Of a stretch of 64,000 nucleotides of DNA, positions 27,381 through 36,647 are shown piece by piece. Position 1 is the first letter of the stretch. Each line of letters opens with the position of its first letter. The translations under genes were made by a program, and so were the position numbers. The notes below the pieces were generated by a model. That model worked only from the letters and a program-made list of their open reading frames with translations, was not told where the DNA came from and ran no database searches. Origin of the DNA: 0-14-0-80-60-11 sp049322355 (lineage in GTDB: Bacteria > Desulfobacterota > Desulfobaccia > Desulfobaccales > 0-14-0-80-60-11); the NCBI GenBank assembly GCA_049322355.1, contig JBMORG010000001.1, positions 62,001-126,000 on the forward strand, in the 5' to 3' direction.

Positions 27381-28844
27381 TTACCTGCCCGAACCGAAGA
27401 GCACGATACGAATGGTCTTGAGCAGAATCGCCAGATCCAGAAACAAGCTCATGTTTTTTATATAATAGAGGTCATATTGCAGCTTTTCTTTGGTTTCTTC
27501 CAGATTTGAGGCATAAGAATGCATTACCTGGGCCCAGCCGGTTATTCCGGGTTTGACCAAAAGTCGATAACTGTAATAGGGGATGCGTTCTTTATACCCA
27601 CAGAGAACTTGACCACCTTGAGGGTCATCGGCACGGCGCCCCTCCCGAAAATCCGGCACAGCCTGTTGGAACTCCTTTATAAAAACTTCCCGTTCGGGGC
27701 GGGGACCGATAAAGCTCATATCTCCTTTTAAGATATTGTAGAGTTGAGGAAGTTCATCCAACCTGGTCTTTCGTAAAATTCGACCTGCCCGGGTAATGCG
27801 GGAATCGTTGTGGCAGGCAAACTGCGGCCCGCATTTCTCAGCATCAGCGACCATAGTGCGGAACTTGATGATGCGAAAAGGCTTGCCATCTTTGCCCAAG
27901 CGTTCTTGGCAGAAAAAAACTGGGCCAGGGCTGTCCAGTTTCACGGTCAGGGCAATGAGTCCCCAAAGGGGCCAAGTCAGCGCCAGTCCCAAAAAAGCCA
28001 TGGCCAAATCCGTAACCCGTTTGAAATGGCGATAATAGACTTTGTTACTGTTTAAACCGTGAATCAAAAGCCACACATTCGAAATATGATCTGTCGGGAT
28101 CTTTCCGGATAAAAACTCATAGAGGCTGGGCATGTCAATTAACTGGACCCCCATAAAAGAGAAACGGACCAGTTTATTTAATAGCGCCGCAGAGTTATCA
28201 TGAGTTATAGCCATGACCAACATGCCAATCCTATGGGAGGCAATTATCTCGCCTAATTGGCTAGTATTTCCCAGGACGGGTGTGCCATCAATCACGGCAC
28301 CAATTTTTTGCGGGTCGTCGTCCAGAAAGCCGGCGACCGCAAAACCGCTATTCTTGCAGCGTTGAATAGTAGAATTTATTTTTTGTCCAGCTCCTCCGGC
28401 ACCAACAATCAATACCTGTCTTTGCAAGCGCACAGGTAAGGCTATGGCCGAAAAGGCGAAGCGCCACAACACTACCAGCCAAATAAAAATCACTCCCTGC
28501 CATTCTATGAAGCCCCGGCTCTGTACATTCCGCGACGGAAACGTGAAAACAATAAGTACCACCAGGGTGGCAATAAGTGATGATAAAATGATGGTGCTGA
28601 TATTTTCCTGTCGTCGAAAATCCTTATAATGGTCGTAAAGATTGGCTACATAGAGCACGATGATGTATATCAACCCCATCAACATTAAGGGAATTATAAA
28701 TACCTCTAAAAAAAACCAGGGAATGTGGTAGGTCTTACGGCTCAAGGTAAACCCGATAAGGACTGACAGACAGAATATGATCAGATCACCTGCCAATAAC
28801 GTGACTGGCCATATGGAAAAGGGTAAACCCAGAATTTTAATCAT
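27381..28844 (-). CDS. Polyprenyl-phosphate hexose-1-phosphate transferase (WcaJ/WbaP-type)
   Basis: 487 residues. It starts exopolysaccharide or O-antigen units by moving a hexose-1-phosphate from UDP-sugar to undecaprenyl phosphate. The N-terminal part has four to five membrane helices (first at about 9-30). A CoA-binding-like domain with VGAGGAGQKI follows, then a further helix and the bacterial sugar transferase domain from about residue 285 (FFCQERLGKDGKPF, RIIKFRTM, DELPQLYNILKGDMSFIGPRPE, KPGITGWAQV). An extra segment of about 25 residues (FREGRRADDPQGG, LCGYKER) sits between the GPRPE and KPGITGW motifs. No other polysaccharide genes are visible apart from the tailspike. Confidence 0.9.
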   Translation of the reverse strand: MIKILGLPFSIWPVTLLAGDLIIFCLSVLIGFTLSRKTYHIPWFFLEVFIIPLMLMGLIYIIVLYVANLYDHYKDFRRQENISTIILSSLIATLVVLIVFTFPSRNVQSRGFIEWQGVIFIWLVVLWRFAFSAIALPVRLQRQVLIVGAGGAGQKINSTIQRCKNSGFAVAGFLDDDPQKIGAVIDGTPVLGNTSQLGEIIASHRIGMLVMAITHDNSAALLNKLVRFSFMGVQLIDMPSLYEFLSGKIPTDHISNVWLLIHGLNSNKVYYRHFKRVTDLAMAFLGLALTWPLWGLIALTVKLDSPGPVFFCQERLGKDGKPFRIIKFRTMVADAEKCGPQFACHNDSRITRAGRILRKTRLDELPQLYNILKGDMSFIGPRPEREVFIKEFQQAVPDFREGRRADDPQGGQVLCGYKERIPYYSYRLLVKPGITGWAQVMHSYASNLEETKEKLQYDLYYIKNMSLFLDLAILLKTIRIVLFGSGR

Positions 28845-29492
28845 TAGCTAACCCAGAAAATCAAAATGAACAGCGATTGGGAAGTGGTGGCTAGAATCGA
28901 AAAATGTAGTATTCTTCCGGACTATAGCATTATGATAAATTAATGTTAAAAAACTTGAACACATTGTTTAAAGAGCCTTTCAAATTGCCAAATTTGCGCT
29001 TTTAAAGAAAAGTGTCGTACTCCGCGGGCCAGCCTTGGCCCTTTCCCCTCATGCCGACTTCCCCTCACAAGTTCTTTACAAACCTGAGAGGGCAAGCAAG
29101 CTAACCCCCAAGCAAAGAGTCAGAGCAAATTCCCCTTGAGTGAATAGATATGCAAATCGCGTTCCCTAACCAGTGATTCGGTCTGAGCTTGCCAATCCGC
29201 TCTCCTACGGCTTGAGCAGAAAATACTCGATTCCTGTTACAAAATTATTCCTCACAGGGGAGCAGCATGGAGAGGTCAGGCGGGACTGGAACAGGAGGAG
29301 TTATATTATAGCCCGAACTAACAGCCTTGGGATTATAAAACTATGTCAAGTGAAGATTGTTGAATAAGGTTAGAATTGATTATTAGCCCTTCGGCTTGCT
29401 AATAGGTTGTAGTAGCAAGGTTAATCTTTTAAGACCATTGTAAAGTGTGTTCATCTCATGTTAACAAACTTTCTGTAACTAAAATTAACATC
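28845..29492. other. 648-base gap without recognisable gene
   Basis: AT-rich, with scattered short open frames lacking any family signature. Nothing else is seen. Confidence 0.6.
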
Positions 29493-30268
29493 TTATGTCG
29501 TTATTTTTGCTACCGCAGATAAGGAATCACAGAGTCTATATACAGGCATCTGTCGGTTGAGTTCATGTAAATAATGCATAACTCCATAATCAGGATTAAA
29601 GACAAATAATCATGCCACACAATATACCCATTATAGTTGACCAAGTTAAGAGCATTATCAGTATCAATTTTAACATATTCATAAGTATGAGCGCCATCTA
29701 TAAACATAAAATCATATTTTTCATTAGCTATCCTTTGTAAAATATTTTTAGAATCAATTAATACTTGACGAATTTTATTGGCTTCTTAAGTTTCTAAAAA
29801 ATAACGTCCAAGTTCATTTTCTGTTGGACGCTCTGTGGCAAGGTTTTTAGAAGAATAATCAATTCTAGAAAAATTGAGTGGAAGGTCAACAGTAGTTATA
29901 ATTGCATCATCATCACTATTCGCCGCAAAATGCCAAGTAGTTCCACCAGAAGATGTTCCAATTTCTAAAATGCGTTTAGCCCCAGATAGACGAATAATTT
30001 CCAGCATTGGAATAAGTTCTTCCATTCCCAAGGAAATTCTTTTTCTATCTAAAATAATATTAACTGGTTGGTGTTGAGCAGTTATATTTTGAGGTGATAT
30101 GGAAGGAAGACTTTTATTCCAAGCCCTATAAAAGTTGCGGTTAGTATCGCTTAATGTGCGTTTAAAGAAACTGCCATTCTTTAAAAAGGTTAATAATGAT
30201 ATTATTGAAAGACTTCCAACTAATCTTGGAATTTTTTTTATCCAGTTCCACTCAAAGGTAAAATTCAC
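29493..30268 (-). pseudogene. Broken class I SAM methyltransferase (cephalosporin-hydroxylase-like)
   Basis: From ATG 30268 the frame contains the SAM-binding motif RILEIGTSSGGTTWHF. It stops at a TAA (29786-29788), continues in the same frame through DFMFIDGAHTYEYVKIDTD and VWHDY, then shifts frame. The expected end NPDYGVMHYLHELNRQMP...AKITT is found in a second frame and closes at 29493-29495. One in-frame stop and one indel make it non-functional as read. AT-rich compared with neighbours. Such enzymes often modify surface sugars or lipids, which fits the nearby sugar transferase. Confidence 0.8.
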
Positions 30269-30694
30269 AAGAGATTCCTCCCACCGGTTGCGGGTATTTG
30301 TCCCAGCCGACCTGGTTATCCGCTCGAGTTCCTCTAATGCCGGCCCTGTTTTCCTGAGCTACCGCCCGTTTGGCTCAAACCATGCTCCTGGAATGCCTGG
30401 ACTGGTGGGCCTTGCTTGGCTTCGGCCACCAAACAACCGGCAGCCCTTGCCCTTCAATTAAAGTGCCGGACTATAATGATTTCGGATAAATTTTTATTAA
30501 TCCTTCTTTTTGAATTTTATAAAAAGAGTTTCCATAAAAGGCACCTTTTTCCACCCGTTCCCAGGTTGCACTTGGGAACGATAAGGTATGCCAAGCTAAG
30601 CTTGGCTTTTGGTAAACGCGTTACCGGCCCAGCTTGTGAACTAGGCTAAGGACAACCACTTTAGCCTCCTCCACCATAATCCATCATTTTATAA
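30269..30694. other. 426-base gap with two palindromes
   Basis: No supported gene. CGTTCCCA...TGGGAACG (30556-30580) and GCCAAGCT-a-AGCTTGGC (30590-30606) lie side by side downstream of alaS, and the same pair recurs at 36818-36901. They may end transcription of the recA-alaS operon. Confidence 0.6.
30556..30606. repeat. Paired palindromes of the CGTTCCCAAGT family
   Basis: Two adjacent inverted repeats related to those at 36818-36901, 54411-54435 and 63434-63458; all lie between genes. Confidence 0.7.
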
Positions 30695-33340
30695 TTACTT
30701 CCCCTTCGCTTTTTGGGCGATGACTTCGTAGGCCGCCTCCAAGGCGGTGGGGAGTTTGTCTTTGTCCGGGCCGCCGGCCTGGGCCATGTCGGGGCGGCCG
30801 CCGCCGCTGCCGCCCACCACCGGGGCGATGGCCTTGATGATCTCGCCGGCGGGGAAGCGCTTGGTCAGGTCTTTGCTCACCAGGGCGATGAGCATGGCCT
30901 TCTCTGCCGCGTCGCTCCCCAGGACCACTATGCCGCTTTTCAGTTTATCCTGAAACTTTACCGCAAAATCCCGGAGACTCTTGGGGTCAGTGGCGTCCAC
31001 CTTCAGGGCCAGAACCGGGACGCCGTCCACCTGGCGCACTTGGTCCATGAGGTCCCTCGCCTGGGCCGAAGCCAGGCGGCCTTTAAGGGCTTCCAGTTCC
31101 TTTTCCAGTTTTTTCTGGCGTTCCAGCATCTTTTCCAAGCGGGCCACCAGGTCGGCCCGGCTGCCTTTAAGGAGGCTGGCGGCCTGATCCAGTTCCCGGG
31201 ACTGCTCCTGGGTAAGTTTAACCGCGTCAAGACCACAAACTGCCTCGATGCGGCGGATGCCCGCGGCAATGGAGGTCTCGGTGGTGATTTTGCATAGGCC
31301 CAAGTCGCCGGTACGCTCCACGTGGGTGCCGCCACAGAGTTCCTGGCTGACTTCGGGAATGGCCACCACCCTGACGTCTTCGCCGTACTTCTCCTCGAAC
31401 AGGGCCGTGGCCCCCAGATCCATGGCTTGGCTCATGGACATCTGGTCGGTGTGCACCGGCAGGTTGGAGGCTACTGCTTCGTTCAGGTCCAGTTCAATGG
31501 CCTCCAACTCCTCGGGGGAAATGGCTTTGAAGTGGGTGAAGTCGAAACGCAGACGCTCAGGGTCCACCAGGGAGCCGGATTGTTTGACGTGGTCCCCCAG
31601 GTGGCGCCGCAAGGCGGCCTGGAGCAAGTGGGTGGCGGTGTGGTGGCGCATGATGCGGCGTCGGCGCTCAGCGTCCACTTCCAAATGCGCAGGGTCGTTT
31701 ACGTGGACCACCCCCTCCTCCACCTTCCCTTGGTGCACGATGAGGTCATTGGGGAGTTTTTGGGTGTTGATGATGCGGATGCGCCAGCCGTCGCCGGAGA
31801 TGAAGCCGGTGTCGCCCACTTGGCCGCCGGATTCTCCGTAGAAGGGGCTGGCTGCAGTGACCACCTCCACTTCCTCCCCAGCCTCAGCCTGGGAGTTGTG
31901 GCCCAACTGGACAATGAGGGCCAGGATGGTGCTGTCGGCTTCCGTGGCGTCGTAGCCCAGAAATTGGGTGGAGGGCCACTCCGCCAGCTCCTGGTAGACC
32001 GGCGGGAGCTCCTCCCCGGGGCCGCCTTTCCAGGACTGCCGGGAGGCTTCCCGCTGACGCTGCATGTGCGCTTCGAAGCCTTCCAGGTCCAGCACCAGCC
32101 CCTCTTCCCGCAGGGTGTCCTGAACCAGGTCCAGGGGAAAGCCGTAGGTGTCATAGAGCTTGAAGGCCACCTCCCCCGGCAGGATTTTCTGACTGTGGCG
32201 CTTGAGGTAGTCCAATTCCTCGCCTAAAAGCTTGAGGCCGTGGTCCAGGGTATCGGCGAAGCGCTCTTCCTCGTTGGTCACCACCTGGGTCATGATGTGG
32301 TGCATCTGCCGGAGTTCAGGATAAATTTCCCCCATCAACTCTACCACTCCGTCGCACACCTTGGTAAGGAATGGCGTTTTTAGGTTAAGGAGCCGCCCGA
32401 AGCGGATGGCCCGGCGCATGATGCGGCGCAGCACGTAGCCCCGGCCTTCGTTGGAGGGCAGCACGCCATCGGCGATGAGAAAAGCGGTGGCCCGGGAATG
32501 ATCGGCGATGACCCGGAAAGGCACGTTCTGTTGTTCATTAACGCCGTAAGACTGGCCGGCCAGGGCTTCAATGCCGGCGATCACCGGGCGCAGCAGGTCG
32601 CAGTCGAAATTACTCTTGACCCCCTGGATGACGGCGCAAAGACGCTCCAGGCCCATGCCGGTGTCGATGCTGGGTTTGGGCAGGGGGTGAAGGACGCCGT
32701 CAGCGGTGCGGTTGAACTGCATAAAGACCAGGTTCCAGATCTCCAGATAGCGGTCGCATTCGCATTTGCCGATGCCGCATTCCGCCCCGCAGCTCATGGC
32801 CTCGCCCTGGTCAATGAGGATTTCGGAGCACGGCCCGCAGGGGCCGGTGTCGCCCATGGCCCAGAAATTGTCTTTTTCGCCCATGCCGATGATGCGATCA
32901 GCCGGCAATCCGGCAATCTTTTCCCAAAGGCGGGCCGCTTCTTCGTCTTCATGGAAAACCGTGGCCCAGAGCTTATCCGCGGGCAGTTTGTAATGCCTGG
33001 TCAGGAGTTCCCAGGCCATTTCAATGGCTCCTGCCTTGAAATAATCGCCGAAGGAAAAGTTCCCCAACATTTCAAAGAAGGTGTGGTGCCGGGCGGTGAA
33101 GCCCACGTTTTCCAGGTCGTTGTGTTTACCGCCGGCCCGGACGCACTTCTGGGAGCTGGCGGCCCGGGTGTAGGGCCGGGGGTCTTCTCCCAGGAAGACC
33201 TTTTTAAACTGCACCATCCCCGCGTTGGTGAACAGCAGGGTGGGGTCCCCGGCGGGCACCAGGGAAGAGCTGGCCACGCGGGTGTGGCCCTGGGATTCGA
33301 AGAAGCGCAAAAAGATTTCCCGGATCTCGCGGCTGGTCAT
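30695..33340 (-). CDS. alaS: Alanyl-tRNA synthetase
   Basis: 881 residues, full length. The class II catalytic core begins at MTSREIREIFLRFFESQGH (motif 1 region, GDPTLLFTNAGMVQFK). The editing domain carries HHTATHLL and CGGTH, the four zinc-type ligands, and the C-terminal glycine-rich C-Ala domain ends with GGSGGGRPDMAQAGG. It charges tRNA-Ala and clears Ser/Gly mischarging. It starts 3 bases after the recA stop, the usual recA-alaS-type linkage in this group, so the two are co-transcribed. Confidence 0.98.
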   Translation of the reverse strand: MTSREIREIFLRFFESQGHTRVASSSLVPAGDPTLLFTNAGMVQFKKVFLGEDPRPYTRAASSQKCVRAGGKHNDLENVGFTARHHTFFEMLGNFSFGDYFKAGAIEMAWELLTRHYKLPADKLWATVFHEDEEAARLWEKIAGLPADRIIGMGEKDNFWAMGDTGPCGPCSEILIDQGEAMSCGAECGIGKCECDRYLEIWNLVFMQFNRTADGVLHPLPKPSIDTGMGLERLCAVIQGVKSNFDCDLLRPVIAGIEALAGQSYGVNEQQNVPFRVIADHSRATAFLIADGVLPSNEGRGYVLRRIMRRAIRFGRLLNLKTPFLTKVCDGVVELMGEIYPELRQMHHIMTQVVTNEEERFADTLDHGLKLLGEELDYLKRHSQKILPGEVAFKLYDTYGFPLDLVQDTLREEGLVLDLEGFEAHMQRQREASRQSWKGGPGEELPPVYQELAEWPSTQFLGYDATEADSTILALIVQLGHNSQAEAGEEVEVVTAASPFYGESGGQVGDTGFISGDGWRIRIINTQKLPNDLIVHQGKVEEGVVHVNDPAHLEVDAERRRRIMRHHTATHLLQAALRRHLGDHVKQSGSLVDPERLRFDFTHFKAISPEELEAIELDLNEAVASNLPVHTDQMSMSQAMDLGATALFEEKYGEDVRVVAIPEVSQELCGGTHVERTGDLGLCKITTETSIAAGIRRIEAVCGLDAVKLTQEQSRELDQAASLLKGSRADLVARLEKMLERQKKLEKELEALKGRLASAQARDLMDQVRQVDGVPVLALKVDATDPKSLRDFAVKFQDKLKSGIVVLGSDAAEKAMLIALVSKDLTKRFPAGEIIKAIAPVVGGSGGGRPDMAQAGGPDKDKLPTALEAAYEVIAQKAKGK

Positions 33341-33343
33341 GTT

Positions 33344-34375
33344 CTACTCCTGTGGCGGGGTTGGGGTGTCCTCGGGCAGCATGCCGTGGGCTGCCCGGAT
33401 TTGTTTTTCCAGGTCGTTGGCCAATTCGGGGTGTTCCTTGAGGTAGGTTTTGGCATTTTCCCGGCCCTGGCCGATGCGCTCCGAGCCGTAGCTGAACCAG
33501 GCGCCGCTTTTGGCGATGAGACCCTGGGCGGTCGCCAAATCCAGAAGGTCGCCTTCCCGGGAGATCCCCTGGCCGAAGATGATATCGAATTCCGCCTCCT
33601 TGAAGGGCGGGGCCAATTTGTTTTTCACCACCTTGACCCGGGCATGAGCCCCGATGGTTTCATCGTTCTGCTTGATGGCGCTGATCCGCCGGATGTCCAG
33701 GCGCTGGGAGGCATAAAATTTCAGGGCGTTGCCCCCGGTGGTGGTTTCGGGGTTGCCGAACATCACCCCGATCTTCTGGCGAATCTGGTTGATGAAGATC
33801 ACCGTGGTCAAGGACTTGCTGATGGCCGCGGTAAGTTTGCGCAGGGCCTGGGACATGAGGCGGGCCTGGGAGCCCATTTGGGCATCGCCCATGTCACCCT
33901 CGATTTCCGAGCGGGGCACCAGCGCGGCCACCGAATCCACCACCGCGATGTCGATGGCATTGGAGCGCACCAGAATTTCGGCGATTTCCATGGCCTGCTC
34001 CCCGGAATCGGGCTGGGAGATGAGCAGGTCCTCGGTTTTGACCCCCAACTTCCGGGCGTAGACCACATCCAGGGCGTGTTCGGCGTCGATAAAGGCCGCC
34101 ACCCCGCCCCGGCGCTGGGCCTGGGCGATGACGTGCAGGGCCAAGGTGGTCTTGCCCGAGGATTCGGGGCCATAGATCTCCACCACCCGGCCCCGGGGGA
34201 TGCCGCCGATCCCCAAAGCGATGTCCAGGGAGAGGCAGCCGGTGGGGATCACCGCCACATCCAGTTTTTCTTCGGCCCCCAGGCGCATAATGGCGCCTTT
34301 GCCGTATTGCTTTTCAATGTGCCCCAGGGCCTGTTCCAGGGCCTTCGTGCGGTCGGAGGTGGTTTGGTCGGTCAT
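33344..34375 (-). CDS. recA: Recombinase RecA
   Basis: 343 residues, standard length. Walker A GPESSGKT (69-76), the L2 loop INQIRQKIGVMFGNPETTTGGNALKF and the C-terminal acidic tail are present. It drives homologous strand exchange and LexA self-cleavage. It lies directly upstream of alaS. GGGATAAAATTATG before the start contains a modest ribosome site. No LexA box of a kind I know was found in the visible leader. Confidence 0.98.
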   Translation of the reverse strand: MTDQTTSDRTKALEQALGHIEKQYGKGAIMRLGAEEKLDVAVIPTGCLSLDIALGIGGIPRGRVVEIYGPESSGKTTLALHVIAQAQRRGGVAAFIDAEHALDVVYARKLGVKTEDLLISQPDSGEQAMEIAEILVRSNAIDIAVVDSVAALVPRSEIEGDMGDAQMGSQARLMSQALRKLTAAISKSLTTVIFINQIRQKIGVMFGNPETTTGGNALKFYASQRLDIRRISAIKQNDETIGAHARVKVVKNKLAPPFKEAEFDIIFGQGISREGDLLDLATAQGLIAKSGAWFSYGSERIGQGRENAKTYLKEHPELANDLEKQIRAAHGMLPEDTPTPPQE

Positions 34376-34419
34376 AATTTTATCCCTTTTCTTCCCATAT
34401 TTTTTAGTAATTAAAGGTT

Positions 34420-34968
34420 CTATTTCAAAAGTTCTTCCTGGCTTATTAACTTATCTTGTAATGATTTAATCCTGATAGCAATTTTATTTCTCATTTCATT
34501 ATCTGATAAATATTTTTTATATTGTTACAAATATTTGATTGCTGCTGGAATGTCATTATTTCTTTCTTTTATATTTGCAAGCACGAGATAATCTACTTTT
34601 GGCACTAACGAAAAATATTCCAAATATCTATCAGTCAACATAGGACCAACTATCATAATAAAAACCATGACAAATGCATAGGCCCAATTCATTTGGTTCT
34701 TTTTTATCAACATATAGAAAAATCCAAAAGCAACTATTAATAATATAAAGATAATTGCTAAAAATCCTATTAATATCGGATCAAAAGTTAAATCTGAATT
34801 TTGAGGAAAATTTCCTGTAAAAATTCTACCAACCGAGAACCCAGCGAGAAGAAACCCTATTGATAAAATATATTTATTCCATTTTGGAAATTTATCGTAA
34901 ATGGCAATTAACAGTGAAATAATACTGGCTAATCCAGTAATAATTGCCCATAAATCGATAAAATTCAT
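34420..34968 (-). pseudogene. AT-rich four-helix membrane protein interrupted by a stop
   Basis: From ATG 34968 a 147-residue protein with about four membrane helices (near 6-26, 34-54, 65-95 and 98-118) ends at TAA 34525. The same frame then continues for 38 more codons as QYKKYLSDNEMRNKIAIRIKS and so on, to a TAG at 34420-34422. The C-terminal part (NIKERNNDIPAAIKYL, QYKKYLSDNE) reads as one amphipathic helical tail. The gene therefore looks cut by a single nonsense change, although the truncated product could still be made. Family not recognised. Very AT-rich against recA and thpR on either side, so probably acquired. Confidence 0.65.
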
Positions 34969-35004
34969 AATCGTAATACCTTAATTGTTGAATACCCCTC
35001 ACAG

Positions 35005-35022
35005 CGCAGGCTAAAGCCTGCG
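35005..35022. repeat. Perfect hairpin CGCAGGCT-AA-AGCCTGCG
   Basis: Eight-base perfect stem, of the same kind as the palindromes at 58614-58629 and 58650-58675. Confidence 0.7.
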
Positions 35023-35035
35023 GCTACCATTTGGT

Positions 35036-35124
35036 GATTATTTCCCCAACGGAACCACCTTCAACGGCGTATGCGTCGATCTCTTGGGGAGATAAAACGC
35101 TTGAAATAAAAATCAACTCCTTTA
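35036..35124 (-). pseudogene. Leftover 3' end of a second thpR copy
   Basis: About 85 bases match the 3' end of thpR (36038-36125) with scattered changes. In one frame they encode LFQAFYLPKRSTHTPLKVV followed by PLGK and a stop, against LFQSVLSPKGSTYTPLKVI then PLGK in the intact gene. Homology begins exactly at the stop codon of the PIN toxin gene. The remnant lacks the rest of the gene. It suggests that the toxin-antitoxin cassette entered the 3' end of thpR and displaced the original ending, or that the 3' end was duplicated. Confidence 0.8.
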
Positions 35125-35526
35125 TCCCTGGGCCGTCAGTTCCTCCCAGAAGTCCCTTGGGGAAATAATCCTTACCTTCCCGATGACTTGGAGGCTTTGC
35201 AGCTCGTGGTCGCCTGTAACCAAGACCTGCGCTTGGGCTGCGATGGCCGCGGCGACGATGGCCACGTCATCCGCGTCCTGGATGGGGAGGTCCGGCAGGT
35301 CTTCGGGCTCGGCCACAATGGCTTCTTGGCCGATGAGCTCCAGGTATTCTGCGATCAACTGTTCCGGGACGCCGAACTTCATACTCAAGATTCGCCGGAC
35401 CTCCTGAAGAACCCGGGTACAGGTGACTAGTTCATGGCCCGCCAGGACGGCACGGAAGACGTCGGCGCACAGCCCCCGGGTCGCAACCGCGCTGACGATT
35501 ACATTCGTGTCCAAGAGAACTCTCAT
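35122..35526 (-). CDS. PIN-domain toxin (VapC-like)
   Basis: 134 residues. PIN-fold RNase with the expected acidic residues: D6 in LLDTN, E42, D84/D86/D87 in IQDADD and D106 in TGDHEL. It belongs to the 'putative toxin-antitoxin toxin component, PIN family' type. Its antitoxin lies upstream, now separated by an inserted palindromic element (35522-35701). The start ATG is preceded by a second copy of the antitoxin's last codons, so the gene remains intact. It probably cleaves RNA and is neutralised by the RHH partner. Confidence 0.88.
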   Translation of the reverse strand: MRVLLDTNVIVSAVATRGLCADVFRAVLAGHELVTCTRVLQEVRRILSMKFGVPEQLIAEYLELIGQEAIVAEPEDLPDLPIQDADDVAIVAAAIAAQAQVLVTGDHELQSLQVIGKVRIISPRDFWEELTAQG

Positions 35527-35701
35527 GAAACTTCTGAAAAAGTCGGCCTGGTTCTATATCCCCTCCCCTCGGTGGGAGGGGGTAGGGGGAGGGGGTCAAA
35601 ATTCTGCCACCCTCACCCCAACCCTCCCCCATCAAGGGGGAGGGAATTTAAGGAATCCACTTTCGATCGAGTATTTAGCAGAACCCCCCTCATGAAACTT
35701 C
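35522..35701. mobile_element. Small palindromic element flanked by a 13-bp direct repeat
   Basis: The same 13 bases (CTCATGAAACTTC) stand at 35522-35534 and 35689-35701. Between them are 154 bases with the palindromic core found elsewhere in the window: CCCTCCCCTCGGTGGGAGGG at about 35561 and its mirror CCCTCCCCCATCAAGGGG at about 35623. On the minus strand the duplicated bases contain the antitoxin's last codon, its stop and the toxin's ATG (ATGA). The insertion therefore split an overlapping gene pair while leaving both reading frames whole. This is the behaviour of a MITE-like element with target duplication; no transposase is seen. Confidence 0.75.
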
Positions 35702-35911
35702 CCGGAACACGTCCTCATCGGTGAGATATCCCCTTGCCTCTGCGAAAGGCATGAGCTTCCGGCGGAGGGCTTCGAACTGGCTAACCCGGAGTTGCCGGCG
35801 CAGCGCCTCCCGGGCAATCTCACTCCGATTCTTTCCCGATTGCTTCGCCGCCTTGGTCAGAAGCTTATCCAACTCCTCGTCCAGCCTGATGGTCAAGGTA
35901 TTAGTTTTCAT
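35690..35911 (-). CDS. Ribbon-helix-helix antitoxin (CopG-like)
   Basis: 73 residues. MKTNTLTIRLDEELDKLL, then KNRSEIAREALRR, is the ribbon-helix-helix DNA-binding fold. The C-terminal half (FAEARGYLTDEDVFREVS) would wrap the PIN toxin. It should repress its own promoter and neutralise the downstream toxin. The stop TGA once overlapped the toxin start, judging from the duplicated junction. Confidence 0.85.
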   Translation of the reverse strand: MKTNTLTIRLDEELDKLLTKAAKQSGKNRSEIAREALRRQLRVSQFEALRRKLMPFAEARGYLTDEDVFREVS

Positions 35912-36037
35912 GTCTTACAATGTATTACGTTAATCAATCTTGGTCAAGTCTTTTTCATCCCCTGGGGCGGCAACGCCAGGATGGTGCGCAGTGTGCACCG
36001 AACCAAACTTTTTCATCCCAAGAGGGGCGGCGCTACA

Positions 36038-36601
36038 TTATTTCCCCAGCGGAATAACCTTCAGCGGCGTATATGTCGATCCTTTGGGCGATAACACACT
36101 CTGAAATAAAATCAACTCCTTTACTTCAAATGGCGGCCAATCCAGCGGCGGCATGGTTTCCAGCATCCGGGCCAGTTTGTCCCGGTTCGCCGGGGATTTC
36201 ACCCGGCCCAGGGTGAGGTGCGGGTGGAAGGCCCGGCCCTCCGGCGGATACCCAAGTTTGTCGAAGGCCTTTTCCAACTGATAATAGAGCCGGTTCAGGG
36301 GCACCACGTCCCCGCCCAGCCCCAGCCAAACCACCCGGGGGGCCTTGGGGGACGGAAAGGCACCGGCGATGGTCGCTTTCAGTTGAAAAGGCACCTCGGT
36401 TTGCGCCACCTCCCGGGCCGCCAACGCCAGGGTGTCGATTTCTTTATCGGGCACGTTGCCGAAAAATTTCATGGTGAGGTGAATATTGTTAACCGTCACC
36501 CAGCGCACCTCGGCGCGGCTGCGTTTAAGCTCCTCGATGAGCAGGGCCAGCTGCGGCCGCATCGTATCGGGCAGGTCAATGGCTAAGAAGGCGCGGATCA
36601 T
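36038..36601 (-). CDS. thpR: RNA 2',3'-cyclic phosphodiesterase ThpR (2'-5' RNA ligase family)
   Basis: 187 residues from ATG 36601 (MIRAFLAIDLPD), the conserved family start; a longer open frame to 36688 runs into an intergenic repeat and is rejected. The two HxT motifs of the 2H phosphoesterase fold are at H41 (HLTMKF) and H128 (HLTLGR). It opens 2',3'-cyclic phosphates on RNA ends. It lies between cinA and recA, its usual place in this lineage. Its 3' end has a partial copy at 35036-35124. Confidence 0.93.
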   Translation of the reverse strand: MIRAFLAIDLPDTMRPQLALLIEELKRSRAEVRWVTVNNIHLTMKFFGNVPDKEIDTLALAAREVAQTEVPFQLKATIAGAFPSPKAPRVVWLGLGGDVVPLNRLYYQLEKAFDKLGYPPEGRAFHPHLTLGRVKSPANRDKLARMLETMPPLDWPPFEVKELILFQSVLSPKGSTYTPLKVIPLGK

Positions 36602-36647
36602 TTTTAAGCTATCAGCTTTCAATTTAAAAAAAAGTGAGTCGCCATTC

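Noticed and set aside
32498..34414. 638-codon open frame on the plus strand opposite recA and alaS
   Set aside because: Antisense shadow of two unmistakable genes in GC-rich codons; its glycine/histidine-rich product has no family features.
29493..34968. Idea that in-frame TAA codons in two AT-rich genes reflect stop-codon reassignment
   Set aside because: TAA ends housekeeping genes such as folK normally, and the methyltransferase also carries a frameshift, so decay explains both.
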